Shown: one piece after another, positions 1 to 12,569 of the stretch | Numbering within the stretch: the first letter of the stretch is position 1 | Layout: each line of letters begins with the position of its first letter | DNA from: Roseiarcus sp963751165 | Lineage (GTDB): Bacteria; Pseudomonadota; Alphaproteobacteria; Rhizobiales; Beijerinckiaceae | Length of the DNA stretch: 64,000 nt | Assembly (NCBI GenBank): GCA_963751165.1 | Contig: CAVVTP010000009.1 | Coordinates: forward strand, 124,001 to 188,000 | Reading direction: 5' to 3' | The notes under the pieces: model-generated | Seen by the model: only the letters and a program-made list of their open reading frames with translations | Databases searched by the model: none | What the model was told of the DNA's origin: nothing | Program-made: the position numbers and the translations under genes

Positions 1-240
1 CGCGACGCGCGTCTCCGCTTGGTCCGTTTCCGCGGCCACTCCTATCAGCATGAGACTTTCCCCAAAGACCGTCGATGTCTGGGCGGTTCCGGCTGTCCTC
101 GGCTACTTTATCCCGAGCGAAGGTTCGGCCGATTTCGCAGCGCCGCAATCCCATAGAGCATCACTGGTCGCGTCGCAACGCGACTTTAAGTCTCAGATCG
201 GCGGCAAGACTTGCGACCGCGTCGCGCGCGATTGAACGCG
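1..240. other. Left edge, no gene recognised
   Basis: This stretch lies downstream of fliJ. The open frames crossing it are short, Arg/Ser-rich and lack a ribosome binding site or any familiar motif. I see no RNA gene or terminator hairpin. Confidence 0.5.
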
Positions 241-609
241 TCAGGCGCGGGCGAGGGCCTCGATCGGGCGGTCGTTCGCCTTGTCGCGGGTTTCGAGCGC
301 TTCGAACTTGAGCAACTCCGCCTGGGACTCCTCCTGCGCGGCCTTGGCCTCTTCGATCTGGGCCGCGAGCTCGGCGATCGAACTCTTGAGATTATCGCGT
401 CGAACGGACGCTGCGCGGGCGTAGGTCGGATAGGCGAAATGCCGCGGATCGCTGATACCCGCCCGCTTTTCCTCGTTGGCGATTTCGCGGTCGAGCTCGC
501 CCGACATCCGCGTGAACTCTGCAAGCATCATTTCGATCTGACGGACGCGACGCCGCTTTTCTTCAAGCTGAAAGCGCTTCAGGCGAATGAGAGTGTCCCG
601 CGACTTCAT
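241..609 (-). CDS. fliJ: Flagellar export protein FliJ
   Basis: Encodes 122 aa, highly charged and almost wholly helical, as expected for FliJ, the small coiled-coil stalk protein that works with the FliI ATPase and FliH at the flagellar type III export gate. The opening MKSRDTLIRLKRF and the following stretch (residues about 20-45, QIEMM...LDREI) match the alphaproteobacterial FliJ pattern as I know it. I chose the ATG at 609 because a GGAG lies 9 bases before it; an upstream in-frame ATG at 630 has no such site. FliI is not in view. The gene is divergent from ctrA, which in related bacteria is a regulator of flagellar genes. Homology is recognised from memory, not searched. Confidence 0.8.
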   Translation of the reverse strand: MKSRDTLIRLKRFQLEEKRRRVRQIEMMLAEFTRMSGELDREIANEEKRAGISDPRHFAYPTYARAASVRRDNLKSSIAELAAQIEEAKAAQEESQAELLKFEALETRDKANDRPIEALARA

Positions 610-1183
610 TCCAAGAGGCTCCATGCACAAAGCTACGCGGGAGGGTGATGCTGCCTGAATTGATCACCACGAGACCGGGTCGAGAATGCAGCATGAAGGT
701 TTCCCTTTTCTTACCATTGCCGCGTGGGAAGGAGGTCTTCTCCATGGGGATGAAGGATGCTTGTCCGCTCGGGCGGCAGCCTTGAAGCCAACCGGATGTT
801 AGCACTTCGTTTACGCCTATCGTTAACAATCAGGGCGGTCCGGAGACGTGCGCGTCAATTTTGTCCTATTACCGGCAGGGCGACGATGGCGTTGCGTCAA
901 GATCAATCTGCGAGTCCCATAAGTCCGTTGCATTAGCTTCTTAAATTGCCACATGAAAAATGCTGGATGAGAAAATTGGCTGAATTTCAAGAGCTTCGGT
1001 CAGTTACGCAAGGTCAAGGTGGGGGACTTGCGCGAAGGAATCATGATTTGTTAACCAATGGCCGCCACTCTTCATCGCGAATCAGTCCGGGTCCGAATCC
1101 GACAGCGCGATGGCGAGGGTTGGGCGTGAAGGCGACGTACGAAACCGCGGTCACGAGGCAGATGACGAGGCGGGGAGCCTAAC
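610..1183. promoter_or_regulatory. fliJ-ctrA divergent intergenic region with GANTC cluster
   Basis: The 574-bp gap between fliJ and ctrA holds four GANTC motifs, at 912-916, 1038-1042, 1079-1083 and 1095-1099, three of them in 62 bp just upstream of ctrA. GANTC is the target of the cell-cycle methylase CcrM, and in Caulobacter methylation state controls a ctrA promoter. TTAAC half-sites that resemble CtrA boxes lie at 823-827 and 1051-1055; the first is preceded by TTAC with an 8-base gap, so neither is a full TTAA-N7-TTAAC site. No gene is seen here. Confidence 0.45.
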
Positions 1184-1885
1184 ATGCGGGTACTTTTGAT
1201 CGAGGACGATGCGGCGACCGCGCAAAGCATTGAGCTGATGTTGAAGTCAGAGAACTTCAACGTATACGCGACCGACCTCGGCGAAGAGGGCATCGACCTG
1301 GGAAAGCTGTACGATTACGACATCATCCTACTCGACCTGAACCTGCCGGACATGTCCGGCTATGAGGTGCTTCGTTCGCTGCGCGTAACCAAGATCAAAA
1401 CACCGATCCTCATTCTCTCCGGGATGGCTGGCATCGAGGACAAGGTCAAAGGGCTAGGCCACGGCGCCGACGACTACCTGACCAAACCCTTCCACAAGGA
1501 CGAACTGATCGCTCGCATCCACGCGATCGTGCGTCGATCCAAAGGGCACGCTCAGTCGGTCATCATCACCGGAGATCTCACCGTCAATCTCGATCAGAAG
1601 ACCGTGGAGGTCGATGGAGCGCGCGTGCACCTGACCGGCAAAGAATATCAGATGCTCGAGCTTCTCTCGCTGCGCAAGGGGACGACGCTGACCAAGGAAA
1701 TGTTCCTCAATCACCTTTACGGCGGCATGGACGAACCGGAGCTCAAGATCATCGACGTCTTCATTTGCAAGCTGCGCAAGAAGTTGGCGATGGCCTCCAA
1801 CGGGCGCAATTACATCGAGACGGTCTGGGGCCGGGGCTACGTTCTTCGCGAGCCGTCGCCGGCCGAAGAGCGCATCACCGCCTGA
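1184..1885 (+). CDS. ctrA: Cell-cycle response regulator CtrA
   Basis: A 233-aa OmpR-type response regulator. The receiver domain (residues about 1-118) has the acidic pair at 8-9, the phosphoacceptor Asp51 in LLDLNLPDMSG and the conserved Lys in TKPFHKDEL. The C-terminal winged helix (about 125-225) ends in the CtrA-like VWGRGYVLREP. Length and sequence fit CtrA, the essential alphaproteobacterial master regulator of replication, division and flagella, which binds TTAA-N7-TTAAC. The ATG is preceded by GGGGAG at good spacing. CtrA is normally fed by the CckA-ChpT phosphorelay and degraded by ClpXP with the help of CpdR, which is also encoded here at 21.2 kb. Identification is strong. Confidence 0.97.
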   Translation: MRVLLIEDDAATAQSIELMLKSENFNVYATDLGEEGIDLGKLYDYDIILLDLNLPDMSGYEVLRSLRVTKIKTPILILSGMAGIEDKVKGLGHGADDYLTKPFHKDELIARIHAIVRRSKGHAQSVIITGDLTVNLDQKTVEVDGARVHLTGKEYQMLELLSLRKGTTLTKEMFLNHLYGGMDEPELKIIDVFICKLRKKLAMASNGRNYIETVWGRGYVLREPSPAEERITA

Positions 1886-2141
1886 CCCTGACATCCGCGC
1901 TACGTCTTAAGTCTCCTCGGCCGTTGAGGTTCCGCATACTTGCTCGGCGACAGCGTTAAGATCCGCTGTTCTTGCGAATTCTTTCGCTGTTCCACCTGCA
2001 GCGGTGGATCCGAATCAAGGCGTTGAACTTGCGAACATTTTTGCGGGCGAAGGTGCGAAGTCGTCCGGTTTTACCGAAATCCGCTGTTTTCGCCGCTGTT
2101 ACCAGCAAATCCCGGTTGGCGGTCCCGCTCGCCGGCAGCGC
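1886..2141. other. ctrA-gltD convergent gap
   Basis: A 256-bp gap between the convergent 3' ends of ctrA and gltD. One GAATC is seen near 2011. I found no convincing hairpin terminator or gene. Confidence 0.4.
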
Positions 2142-3560
2142 CTAACGCGGCAGCGTGGTCGCGCCCATAAGGGCTTCGTCAATCGCCGCGGCGCATTGAC
2201 GGCCTTCGCGTATAGCCCACACGACGAGCGATTGACCTCGGCGCATGTCGCCGCAGGCGAAGACCTTGGCGACCGACGAGGCGTAGCGCTCCGTGTCGGC
2301 GGACACGTTGCCGCGACCATCGAGCTGGACCCCGAGTTCGTTGAGCATTCCCTCCTTGACCGGCGAGACGAAGCCCATCGCCAGCAGGACGAGATCTGCC
2401 TTCAGCGTGAATTCCGTTCCCGCAATCGGCTTCATCTTTTCGTCGACGCGCACGCACCTCAGGCCCGTCAACACGCCGTTCTCCCCCTCGAACGCTGCCG
2501 TCATCACTGCGAAGTCGCGCTCCGCGCCTTCCTCGTGGCTCGACGAGGTGCGCAGTTTCAGGGGCCAGTTCGGCCAGGTCAGGAGCTTGTCCTCGGCCTT
2601 CGGCGGCATCGGCAGGATTTCCAGCTGGGTCACCTTGAGAGCGCCCTGGCGAATGGATGTGCCGATGCAGTCGGAGCCCGTGTCGCCGCCGCCGATCACC
2701 ACGACATGCTTGCCGCCGGCGAGGACCGCATCGTTCGTGCCGAGGGGCTCGCCTGAGACGCGCCGGTTCTGTTGCGGCAGGAAGTCCATCGCGAAATGAA
2801 TGCCGGCGAGGCCGCGGCCCGGCGCCGGTAGATCACGCGAGGCCTCGGCTCCGCCGGCCAAGGCAATCGCGTCGTAGCCGTCCAATAGGCTTCGGACGCT
2901 GGTAGTTAATCCGACATGGGCGTTGTAATGGAAGACTACGCCCTCGGCGGCCATCTGCTCGATGCGCCGGTCGACATGACGCTTCTCGAGCTTGAAATCG
3001 GGGATGCCGTAGCGCAACAGGCCGCCCGCCTTGGCGTTCTTTTCGTAGACGTGAACCTCATGGGCGGCGCGAGCGAGCTGCTGGGCGCAGGCGAGGCCGG
3101 CGGGACCCGTGCCGACGACGGCGATCTTCCTGCCGGTCCTGTTCGCGGGCGGCTCGGGCACGATCCAGCCCTCGGCGAAGGCGCGATCGATGATCGCGCA
3201 TTCGATCGTCTTGATCGTTACCGACGCATCCTGAATGTTGAGCGTGCAGGACGCTTCACATGGCGCGGGACACACCCGGCCGGTGAATTCGGGGAAGTTG
3301 TTGGTCGAGAGCAGGTTGCGCGCCGCCTCTTGCCAGTCGCCACGGTAGACGAGGTCGTTCCAGTCGGGAATCTGGTTGTTGACGGGGCAACCGTTGTGAC
3401 AATACGGGATGCCGCAATTCATACAGCGCGCGGCTTGGTTGCGGGTGGCCTCCTCGCTTAGGGGAAGAACGAATTCCCGATAATGGCGTATTCGGTCCGA
3501 GGCCGGGGCGTAGCGCCGGTCGGTCCGATCAATTTCCAAGAAGCCGGTCACCTTACCCAT
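2142..3560 (-). CDS. gltD: Glutamate synthase small subunit GltD
   Basis: Encodes 472 aa, the normal length for the beta subunit of NADPH-GOGAT. It passes electrons from NADPH to the large subunit in ammonia assimilation. The N-terminus holds two Cys groups for 4Fe-4S clusters: Cys46, 49, 54, 58 in CMNCGIPYCHNGC and Cys97, 101, 105 in CPAPCEASC. A dinucleotide fold for FAD follows at about 148-156 (VGTGPAG) and one for NADPH near 290 (VIGGGDTG). The start at 3560 was chosen because GGAAGG lies just before it; the open frame runs on upstream without family similarity. gltD follows gltB after about 115 bp, a usual gltBD operon. Confidence 0.95.
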   Translation of the reverse strand: MGKVTGFLEIDRTDRRYAPASDRIRHYREFVLPLSEEATRNQAARCMNCGIPYCHNGCPVNNQIPDWNDLVYRGDWQEAARNLLSTNNFPEFTGRVCPAPCEASCTLNIQDASVTIKTIECAIIDRAFAEGWIVPEPPANRTGRKIAVVGTGPAGLACAQQLARAAHEVHVYEKNAKAGGLLRYGIPDFKLEKRHVDRRIEQMAAEGVVFHYNAHVGLTTSVRSLLDGYDAIALAGGAEASRDLPAPGRGLAGIHFAMDFLPQQNRRVSGEPLGTNDAVLAGGKHVVVIGGGDTGSDCIGTSIRQGALKVTQLEILPMPPKAEDKLLTWPNWPLKLRTSSSHEEGAERDFAVMTAAFEGENGVLTGLRCVRVDEKMKPIAGTEFTLKADLVLLAMGFVSPVKEGMLNELGVQLDGRGNVSADTERYASSVAKVFACGDMRRGQSLVVWAIREGRQCAAAIDEALMGATTLPR

Positions 3561-3675
3561 GATCGTTCCTTCCCCTGTCCCACGAAGGACAGGGCAGGGG
3601 CCGGGCGCGCGGCGCTCTCCCTCCCCATACTTGACCAAACCAAAAGGTCTTTGCGACCTCGCCAGCGCCTGCGGC

Positions 3676-8386
<4,711 letters not shown>

Positions 8387-8764
8387 CTCAGCTCCCCCGA
8401 CAGTCGGGTTCCTTCGGCGACTGTCATTTCAAATTTGAAGGCGTATCGTGGACGGTAATGCTGCGCCGCGCGCAGCCGACTGAGCTTCAGGCCTCGGATT
8501 TCTTTCGATCCGTTTTGGTCGTCCGGAGCGACACCGCTACGCCTCGTACGTCTGGTCGCGGCGAGGCGGTGCCTCGTTTGCGAATGGTCAGTAAAACTGT
8601 CCTATTTTAAAACCATGCCAGAAATGAAGGCGCGACACAAGCGGCCGCGAGGCAAATCTTGATTTCGCCGGCGCCGGAACATTTGCCAAAGCGCCGCAAT
8701 TTGAGGCAGCTTCGTAGTGGGGACGCGCTATCGGCGAAAGAATGGCCGACTGAAAGAGGTGGGG
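8387..8764. promoter_or_regulatory. gltB upstream region: hairpin beside the SD and 12-bp palindrome
   Basis: This 378-bp gap separates gltB from the divergent threonine aldolase gene. On the gltB strand a perfect 8-bp inverted repeat, GACAGTCG-N11-CGACTGTC (8399-8406 with 8418-8425), sits directly upstream of the GGGGGAG ribosome binding site. A perfect palindrome TTCAAATTTGAA lies at 8428-8439. Both could be regulatory for gltBD; no protein is named for either. I see no gene. Confidence 0.35.
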
Positions 8765-9841
8765 ATGAATTTTGCGAGCGACAACGGCGCAGGGGTTGCG
8801 ACGGAAATTCTCGAAGCGATCGCGACCTCCTCTCGGGTCAATGCGCCGGCATACGGCGCCGACGACTACACTGCCCGGGCGTGCGCCAAGCTAAGCGAAG
8901 TCTTCGAGACGAGGACCGAGGCCTTTTTCGTCGCGACTGGAACTGCAGCCAACGCGCTTGCCCTGGCGTCGCTGGTAAAACCGTTCGAGGCCGTGTTCTG
9001 CCACGAGGAAGCGCATATCCATGATGACGAGTGCGGAGCGCCGGAGTTCTTTACCGGTGGTGCGAAGCTGGTCGGGATCAAGGGGGAGGGCGGCAAGATA
9101 ACGCCCAACGCCCTGCACGAGGCGCTCGGGCGTTTCCCGCGTGGGCTGGTGAAATCGTTTCAACCGGGTGCGGTGTCCTTGTCCCAAGCGACCGAGGCCG
9201 GGACGATCTACCGGGTCGGCGAGATCGCAGAGCTCTGCGACATCGCTCACGCCGCAGGGATCGGCACGCACATGGACGGGGCGCGCTTCGCCAATGCGCT
9301 CGCGGCGAGCGGCGCGTCGCCGGCCGAAATGACATGGCGCGCCGGGATCGACGCGCTATCTTTCGGCGCGAGCAAGAATGGCGCCCTCGCCTGCGAGGCG
9401 GTCGTCTTCTTCGATCCCGCGCCTGCAGTGAACTTCGCTTATCTGCGCAAACGCGGTGGGCATACGCTCTCGAAGGGAAGGTTCCTCGGCGCTCAGATGG
9501 AGGCCTATTTGAGGGACGGCCTGTGGCTCAGACTTGCCGAGCGGGCCAACGCCTCCGCTAGACGGTTGAGCGCGGAGCTTGCGAAGGCGCCTGGCGTGCG
9601 GCATGCGTGGCCGACCGAAGCAAACGAGGTCTTTGTCGTTGCGCCCGAGACCATGGTCCGGGCATGGCGCGCCGCCGGCGCCAAATTTCACGAATGGAAT
9701 ACGCGGTCTTTGCCGAGCGGATGCGGGCCACGCGAGGGAGAGGCGCTGGTTCGCCTGGTGGCGTCGTTCGAGACGCGGCGCGACGAGATCGACCGGCTCC
9801 TCGCTGTCTGTATCGAGAACCCGAACGCAATAGCGCCGTAA
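8765..9841 (+). CDS. ltaE: Low-specificity L-threonine aldolase family protein
   Basis: A 358-aa PLP enzyme of the beta-eliminating lyase / threonine aldolase family, which cleaves L-threonine or L-allo-threonine to glycine and acetaldehyde. Family marks: an N-terminal FASDN, the PLP-stacking region near His84 (EEAHIHDDE), Asp171 in HMDGARFANA, and the PLP-binding Lys204 in SFGASKNGALA. The ATG at 8765 has AGAGG upstream; an earlier in-frame ATG at 8717 does not fit the family start. It stands alone between divergent gltB and the next secreted protein. Low or high specificity and L or allo preference cannot be told from sequence. Confidence 0.88.
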   Translation: MNFASDNGAGVATEILEAIATSSRVNAPAYGADDYTARACAKLSEVFETRTEAFFVATGTAANALALASLVKPFEAVFCHEEAHIHDDECGAPEFFTGGAKLVGIKGEGGKITPNALHEALGRFPRGLVKSFQPGAVSLSQATEAGTIYRVGEIAELCDIAHAAGIGTHMDGARFANALAASGASPAEMTWRAGIDALSFGASKNGALACEAVVFFDPAPAVNFAYLRKRGGHTLSKGRFLGAQMEAYLRDGLWLRLAERANASARRLSAELAKAPGVRHAWPTEANEVFVVAPETMVRAWRAAGAKFHEWNTRSLPSGCGPREGEALVRLVASFETRRDEIDRLLAVCIENPNAIAP

Positions 9842-9912
9842 CCGCGCCGCATTTGGCGCGGCAGATGGCCCGCGACAGCGGAGTTCGGCGGGGTCTGGGA
9901 GCGGTCAGAGTT

Positions 9913-10722
9913 ATGGCGGGGTTTTTCACGCGTTTGCGACGCCTCTCAATGCGCGCGGGGTTTGCGGCCGCAACCGCCTTCGCCCTCGTCCCGTGGGCCG
10001 AAGCGCAATGGCTTCCGTTCGGAGCCGCGCCCCCGCGCGAAATCGTCGAGCGGCTGCGGGCCGAGGGCTATGTCCTCGTCGGTCCTCTTCGGCGCAGAGA
10101 CACGGTCTATCTCGCCGACGTCGCGGGCGGACCGCTCGGCCGCGAGCGGCTCGTTATCGACGCCTGGAGCGGGGAGATCCTTCAGCGGTTTGTCGAGCGT
10201 CGCGGCGGTTTCGCGCCCGAGGGCGGCGAGTTCAGCGAGCCGCCGCCTCTTGGCCCGCCGCCGCCGCGCGACTTTCGTGAGGGAAACTACGGGTATGGAT
10301 CGGAAGGACCCGGCGTATTCGAGGCGCCGCCAAGATCAAGGCCAAGATCAAGGCCAAGGCCCGCCGCGACGGCGCGCAAAAGCATGGAGCCCAAGCAGCC
10401 GGCCGCTGAACTCGCGCCGCCGCAGAACGCCGGAACCAGCGCCCCCGCGCCCCCTGCGCCCGCTGGCGCAGCCGCCCCGTCGGCCACCGTCTCGCCTCCG
10501 GGCGCTGCGGCCCACCCGAACGTGGCCGAACCGGCAAAGGCCGAGCCTTCGCCCCCGAAGGCCTCCACTGAGTCCGCGAAGGAGGCTCAACCTCAGCCCG
10601 CCGCGGCCTCTACACCGGCCGAGTCGAGGCAGGCCTTACCGGCGCCGGCCAATTCTTCGCCTGCCCCCCTGAAGCCCGGCGAAAAGAAAGTGAACGATCT
10701 CCCGGTCAACCCGCTCGATTGA
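9913..10722 (+). CDS. Secreted PepSY-like protein with Pro/Ala-rich tail
   Basis: A 269-aa exported protein. Residues 1-31 look like a signal peptide ending AEA before Gln. Residues about 40-95 resemble a PepSY-type fold (REIVERLRAEGY, then VYLADV, then RLVIDAWSGEIL), a small domain seen in periplasmic inhibitor-like proteins. From about residue 115 to the end the chain is low-complexity, rich in Pro, Ala, Ser, Glu and Lys, with an RSRPRSRPR stretch, probably a disordered periplasmic spacer. An alternative start is the ATG at 9949. It lies 71 bp after the aldolase gene and is followed by a strong hairpin terminator. Function is unknown; the PepSY call is by pattern only. Confidence 0.7.
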   Translation: MAGFFTRLRRLSMRAGFAAATAFALVPWAEAQWLPFGAAPPREIVERLRAEGYVLVGPLRRRDTVYLADVAGGPLGRERLVIDAWSGEILQRFVERRGGFAPEGGEFSEPPPLGPPPPRDFREGNYGYGSEGPGVFEAPPRSRPRSRPRPAATARKSMEPKQPAAELAPPQNAGTSAPAPPAPAGAAAPSATVSPPGAAAHPNVAEPAKAEPSPPKASTESAKEAQPQPAAASTPAESRQALPAPANSSPAPLKPGEKKVNDLPVNPLD

Positions 10723-10730
10723 GACAAATA

Positions 10731-10756
10731 AAAGGGCGCCCATACGGGCGCCCTTT
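10731..10756. terminator. Bidirectional hairpin terminator
   Basis: A perfect 10-bp stem AAAGGGCGCC / GGCGCCCTTT (10731-10740 and 10747-10756) with a 6-base loop lies between two convergent genes, 8 bp after one stop and about 20 bp from the other. It can serve both strands. Confidence 0.8.
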
Positions 10757-10775
10757 AGCTGGCGGGACGGGTGGC

Positions 10776-11243
10776 TCAGGCGGCCTGTTTCACCGCGGGA
10801 GCCTCGATCGTCTTGCCCGAGCTGATCGGGACCAGCCGGGGCTTCTGCGCTTCGGGGACCTCGCGGACCAGATCGATGTGGAGCAACCCGTTCTCACAGG
10901 TCGCGCCCGTCGGCACGACATGATCGGCAAGCTGGAAGCGGCGCTCGAACGCGCGCGCGGCGATCCCCTGATACAGAACGTCCCGCTTCTCGTCCTTGCC
11001 GCTCAACTCTTTCGAGCCGCGCACGGTCAACGTGTTCTCGCGGGTCTCGACCGAGAGCTCCTTCTCGGCAAAGCCTGCGACGGCAAGCGTAATACGATAG
11101 GCGTTTTCGCCGGTGCGTTCGATGTTGTAGGGCGGATAGGTCGGAGCGCTCTGCTCCGAGCCGACTGCTTTGTCGAGCATCGCAAGCAGACGGTCAAATC
11201 CGACGGTCGAACGATAGAACGGCGCAAAATCATAGTTCAGCAT
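10776..11243 (-). CDS. Small heat shock protein, Hsp20 family
   Basis: A 155-aa alpha-crystallin-type chaperone that holds unfolding proteins in large oligomers. The alpha-crystallin domain runs from about residue 33 (YPPYNIERTGENAYRITLAVAGF) to about 130, and the C-terminal tail has an I-x-I-like element (LVPI) used in oligomer contacts. The class resembles the rhizobial HspA/IbpA group. The ATG at 11243 has GAGG upstream; the frame extends further without family similarity. The leader just upstream may form a ROSE-like RNA thermometer (separate entry). It ends at the shared terminator. Confidence 0.93.
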   Translation of the reverse strand: MLNYDFAPFYRSTVGFDRLLAMLDKAVGSEQSAPTYPPYNIERTGENAYRITLAVAGFAEKELSVETRENTLTVRGSKELSGKDEKRDVLYQGIAARAFERRFQLADHVVPTGATCENGLLHIDLVREVPEAQKPRLVPISSGKTIEAPAVKQAA

Positions 11244-11300
11244 GGTCACATCCTCTTTATTGAGCGACATAGCGGAGAGTGCCCCGTTTGGCTGCGCTCG
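11244..11300 (-). promoter_or_regulatory. Possible ROSE-like RNA thermometer
   Basis: On the hsp20 strand the leader has TCGCT (plus-strand 11263-11267), a 6-base spacer, then AGAGGA (11251-11256) as the ribosome binding site. ROSE elements of rhizobial small heat shock genes use a UYGCU stretch to mask the SD in the last hairpin. Only this last element is seen; the longer fold was not computed. Confidence 0.3.
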
Positions 11301-11507
11301 CCGCTGCGTGTCCCTTGGACTCCGCACCCATCCATGTGGCGCCAAAAGGTCGGAATTCAAGAGGCGCCGGCCTCGTCGCGGCGGCGGTATTCGCCACAAA
11401 AAGCGCAACCTCTGGAGCCATAGGCGCGGTTGCGCTGGCGCGAATCGCGCCTTATAGCGCAATCACGCAGGAGGCTCCGGCCTCGGATCCATGGGGTGTC
11501 GAAACGC

Positions 11508-11978
11508 ATGATGAAGTCCGTCTTGGCTGCGGCTGTCGGCGCAGCTGTCGTGTGTCTGTCCACCGCGGCGTTAGCCGGGCCGCCGCACGGTCCTCAGTCC
11601 GAAGAAGACCAGGGGCCGCCGAAGCCGCTGCCGCCGTTGCAGAAGAACTTTCCGCTGGACGAGACCTGGTCGCTGCGCGAGCTCAACGGCAAGCCGGTGC
11701 CATCGGGGCTCGACGCGAGCTTGAAGATCGACAGCACCCTGCGCGGCTCCGGCTATACCGGCTGCAATTCTTGGTCAGCGACCCTTTATCCGGTCAAGGA
11801 CCAGCATCTGATGGTCGGCCCGTTCGCGCTGACAAGGAATAAGTGCGACAAGGACGTCATGGCGGTCGAGTTCGGCTTTCTGTCGAGCCTGATCGGCAAA
11901 CCGACCTGGGACCTCGTCAACGGCGACTTGGTGATCAAGGGCCCGCGTGGCGCAATTCGACTAGCGCGCTCGTTGTGA
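11508..11978 (+). CDS. META domain lipoprotein-like secreted protein
   Basis: A 156-aa exported protein. Residues 1-23 form a signal peptide ending AALA before Gly. After a Pro-rich spacer (about 24-48) comes a META/HslJ-type domain, seen from WSLRELNGKPVP through SGYTGCNSWS and the second Cys segment NKCDKDVMAVEFGFLSSL. HslJ-like META domains occur in heat-inducible and envelope-stress proteins; the biochemical role is not known. Two ATG codons are adjacent (11508 and 11511); I use the first. The ribosome binding site is weak. It is divergent from hsp20, and the spacing allows a shared control region, which is only inference. Confidence 0.75.
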   Translation: MMKSVLAAAVGAAVVCLSTAALAGPPHGPQSEEDQGPPKPLPPLQKNFPLDETWSLRELNGKPVPSGLDASLKIDSTLRGSGYTGCNSWSATLYPVKDQHLMVGPFALTRNKCDKDVMAVEFGFLSSLIGKPTWDLVNGDLVIKGPRGAIRLARSL

Positions 11979-12569
11979 CCGGGAGGAGACGGGCGCCGTT
12001 TTTGAGCCGCCCGGGCGTAAGGTTCCTCCAGTCGCTCGGCTGATCGGCTGTGAATTGCAGAGGCGAACCCGCTCGCGACGGTGGGCCGCGTCTTGCGGAG
12101 CTGTTTCCAGCTTCGGCGCTTCCTGTGGGCTCTTGGGCGATCAAGTTAGTGTTGCTCATTTCAGCTTCCCTGTTTGCAGGGAATTCGCGCAGGATTCCCC
12201 CCTTTGTGAGGCAATCTCCGCAGAAAAATTCTTGGATTTCAAACCCTTGCGGCAAAATTCCCTAAGCGGAGGACAGGGACCAGGTCGGTTGACCAACGCA
12301 TGGAGCGAACTGTCGCTTTTATGCTTGTTCTCAAACAGATATGCGGTCATCTGGATGAGACGCGCGTGCTCCTCGGCGGGGGAAGCAGTTTCGCTTTCCG
12401 CCGCCTGTTATCCCCATCCCATGATCAGGGCGATAACTTCCGGTGCATTTCCGGTCGCTGCGCATCAAAGCTCTGGTAAGCAGCAGTTGTGCGGTTGGAT
12501 TGCCCCGGCTGCTGCTGCCAGATCCGGTACGGCAACCCGCTCCTCCCCCACAAGGGCAGCGTAAGACCC
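11979..12569. other. Gene-free 591 bp with CAGGGAA-type repeat
   Basis: Lies between convergent genes. It carries the first cluster of the CAGGGAA/TTCCCTG repeat (12167-12262). Frames here on both strands are short and look like translations of the repeat. I see no gene and no clear terminator. Confidence 0.5.
12167..12262. repeat. CAGGGAA/TTCCCTG intergenic repeat, copy 1
   Basis: Contains TTCCCTG-N4-CAGGGAATTCG, then further GGATTC and AAATTCCCT motifs. The same TTCCCTG-N4-CAGGGAATTCG core occurs at 54073-54093, and related CAGGGAA motifs near 38028. Similar degenerate arrays are familiar from intergenic DNA of Rhizobiales; this statement is from memory. Confidence 0.55.

Noticed and set aside
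10320..10360. RSRPRSRPR direct repeat in the PepSY-like protein
   Set aside because: A short low-complexity duplication within a Pro-rich linker; not a feature of its own.
12156..12350. 64-codon minus-strand frame near the CAGGGAA repeat
   Set aside because: It is a translation of the repeat motifs; no SD or domain.
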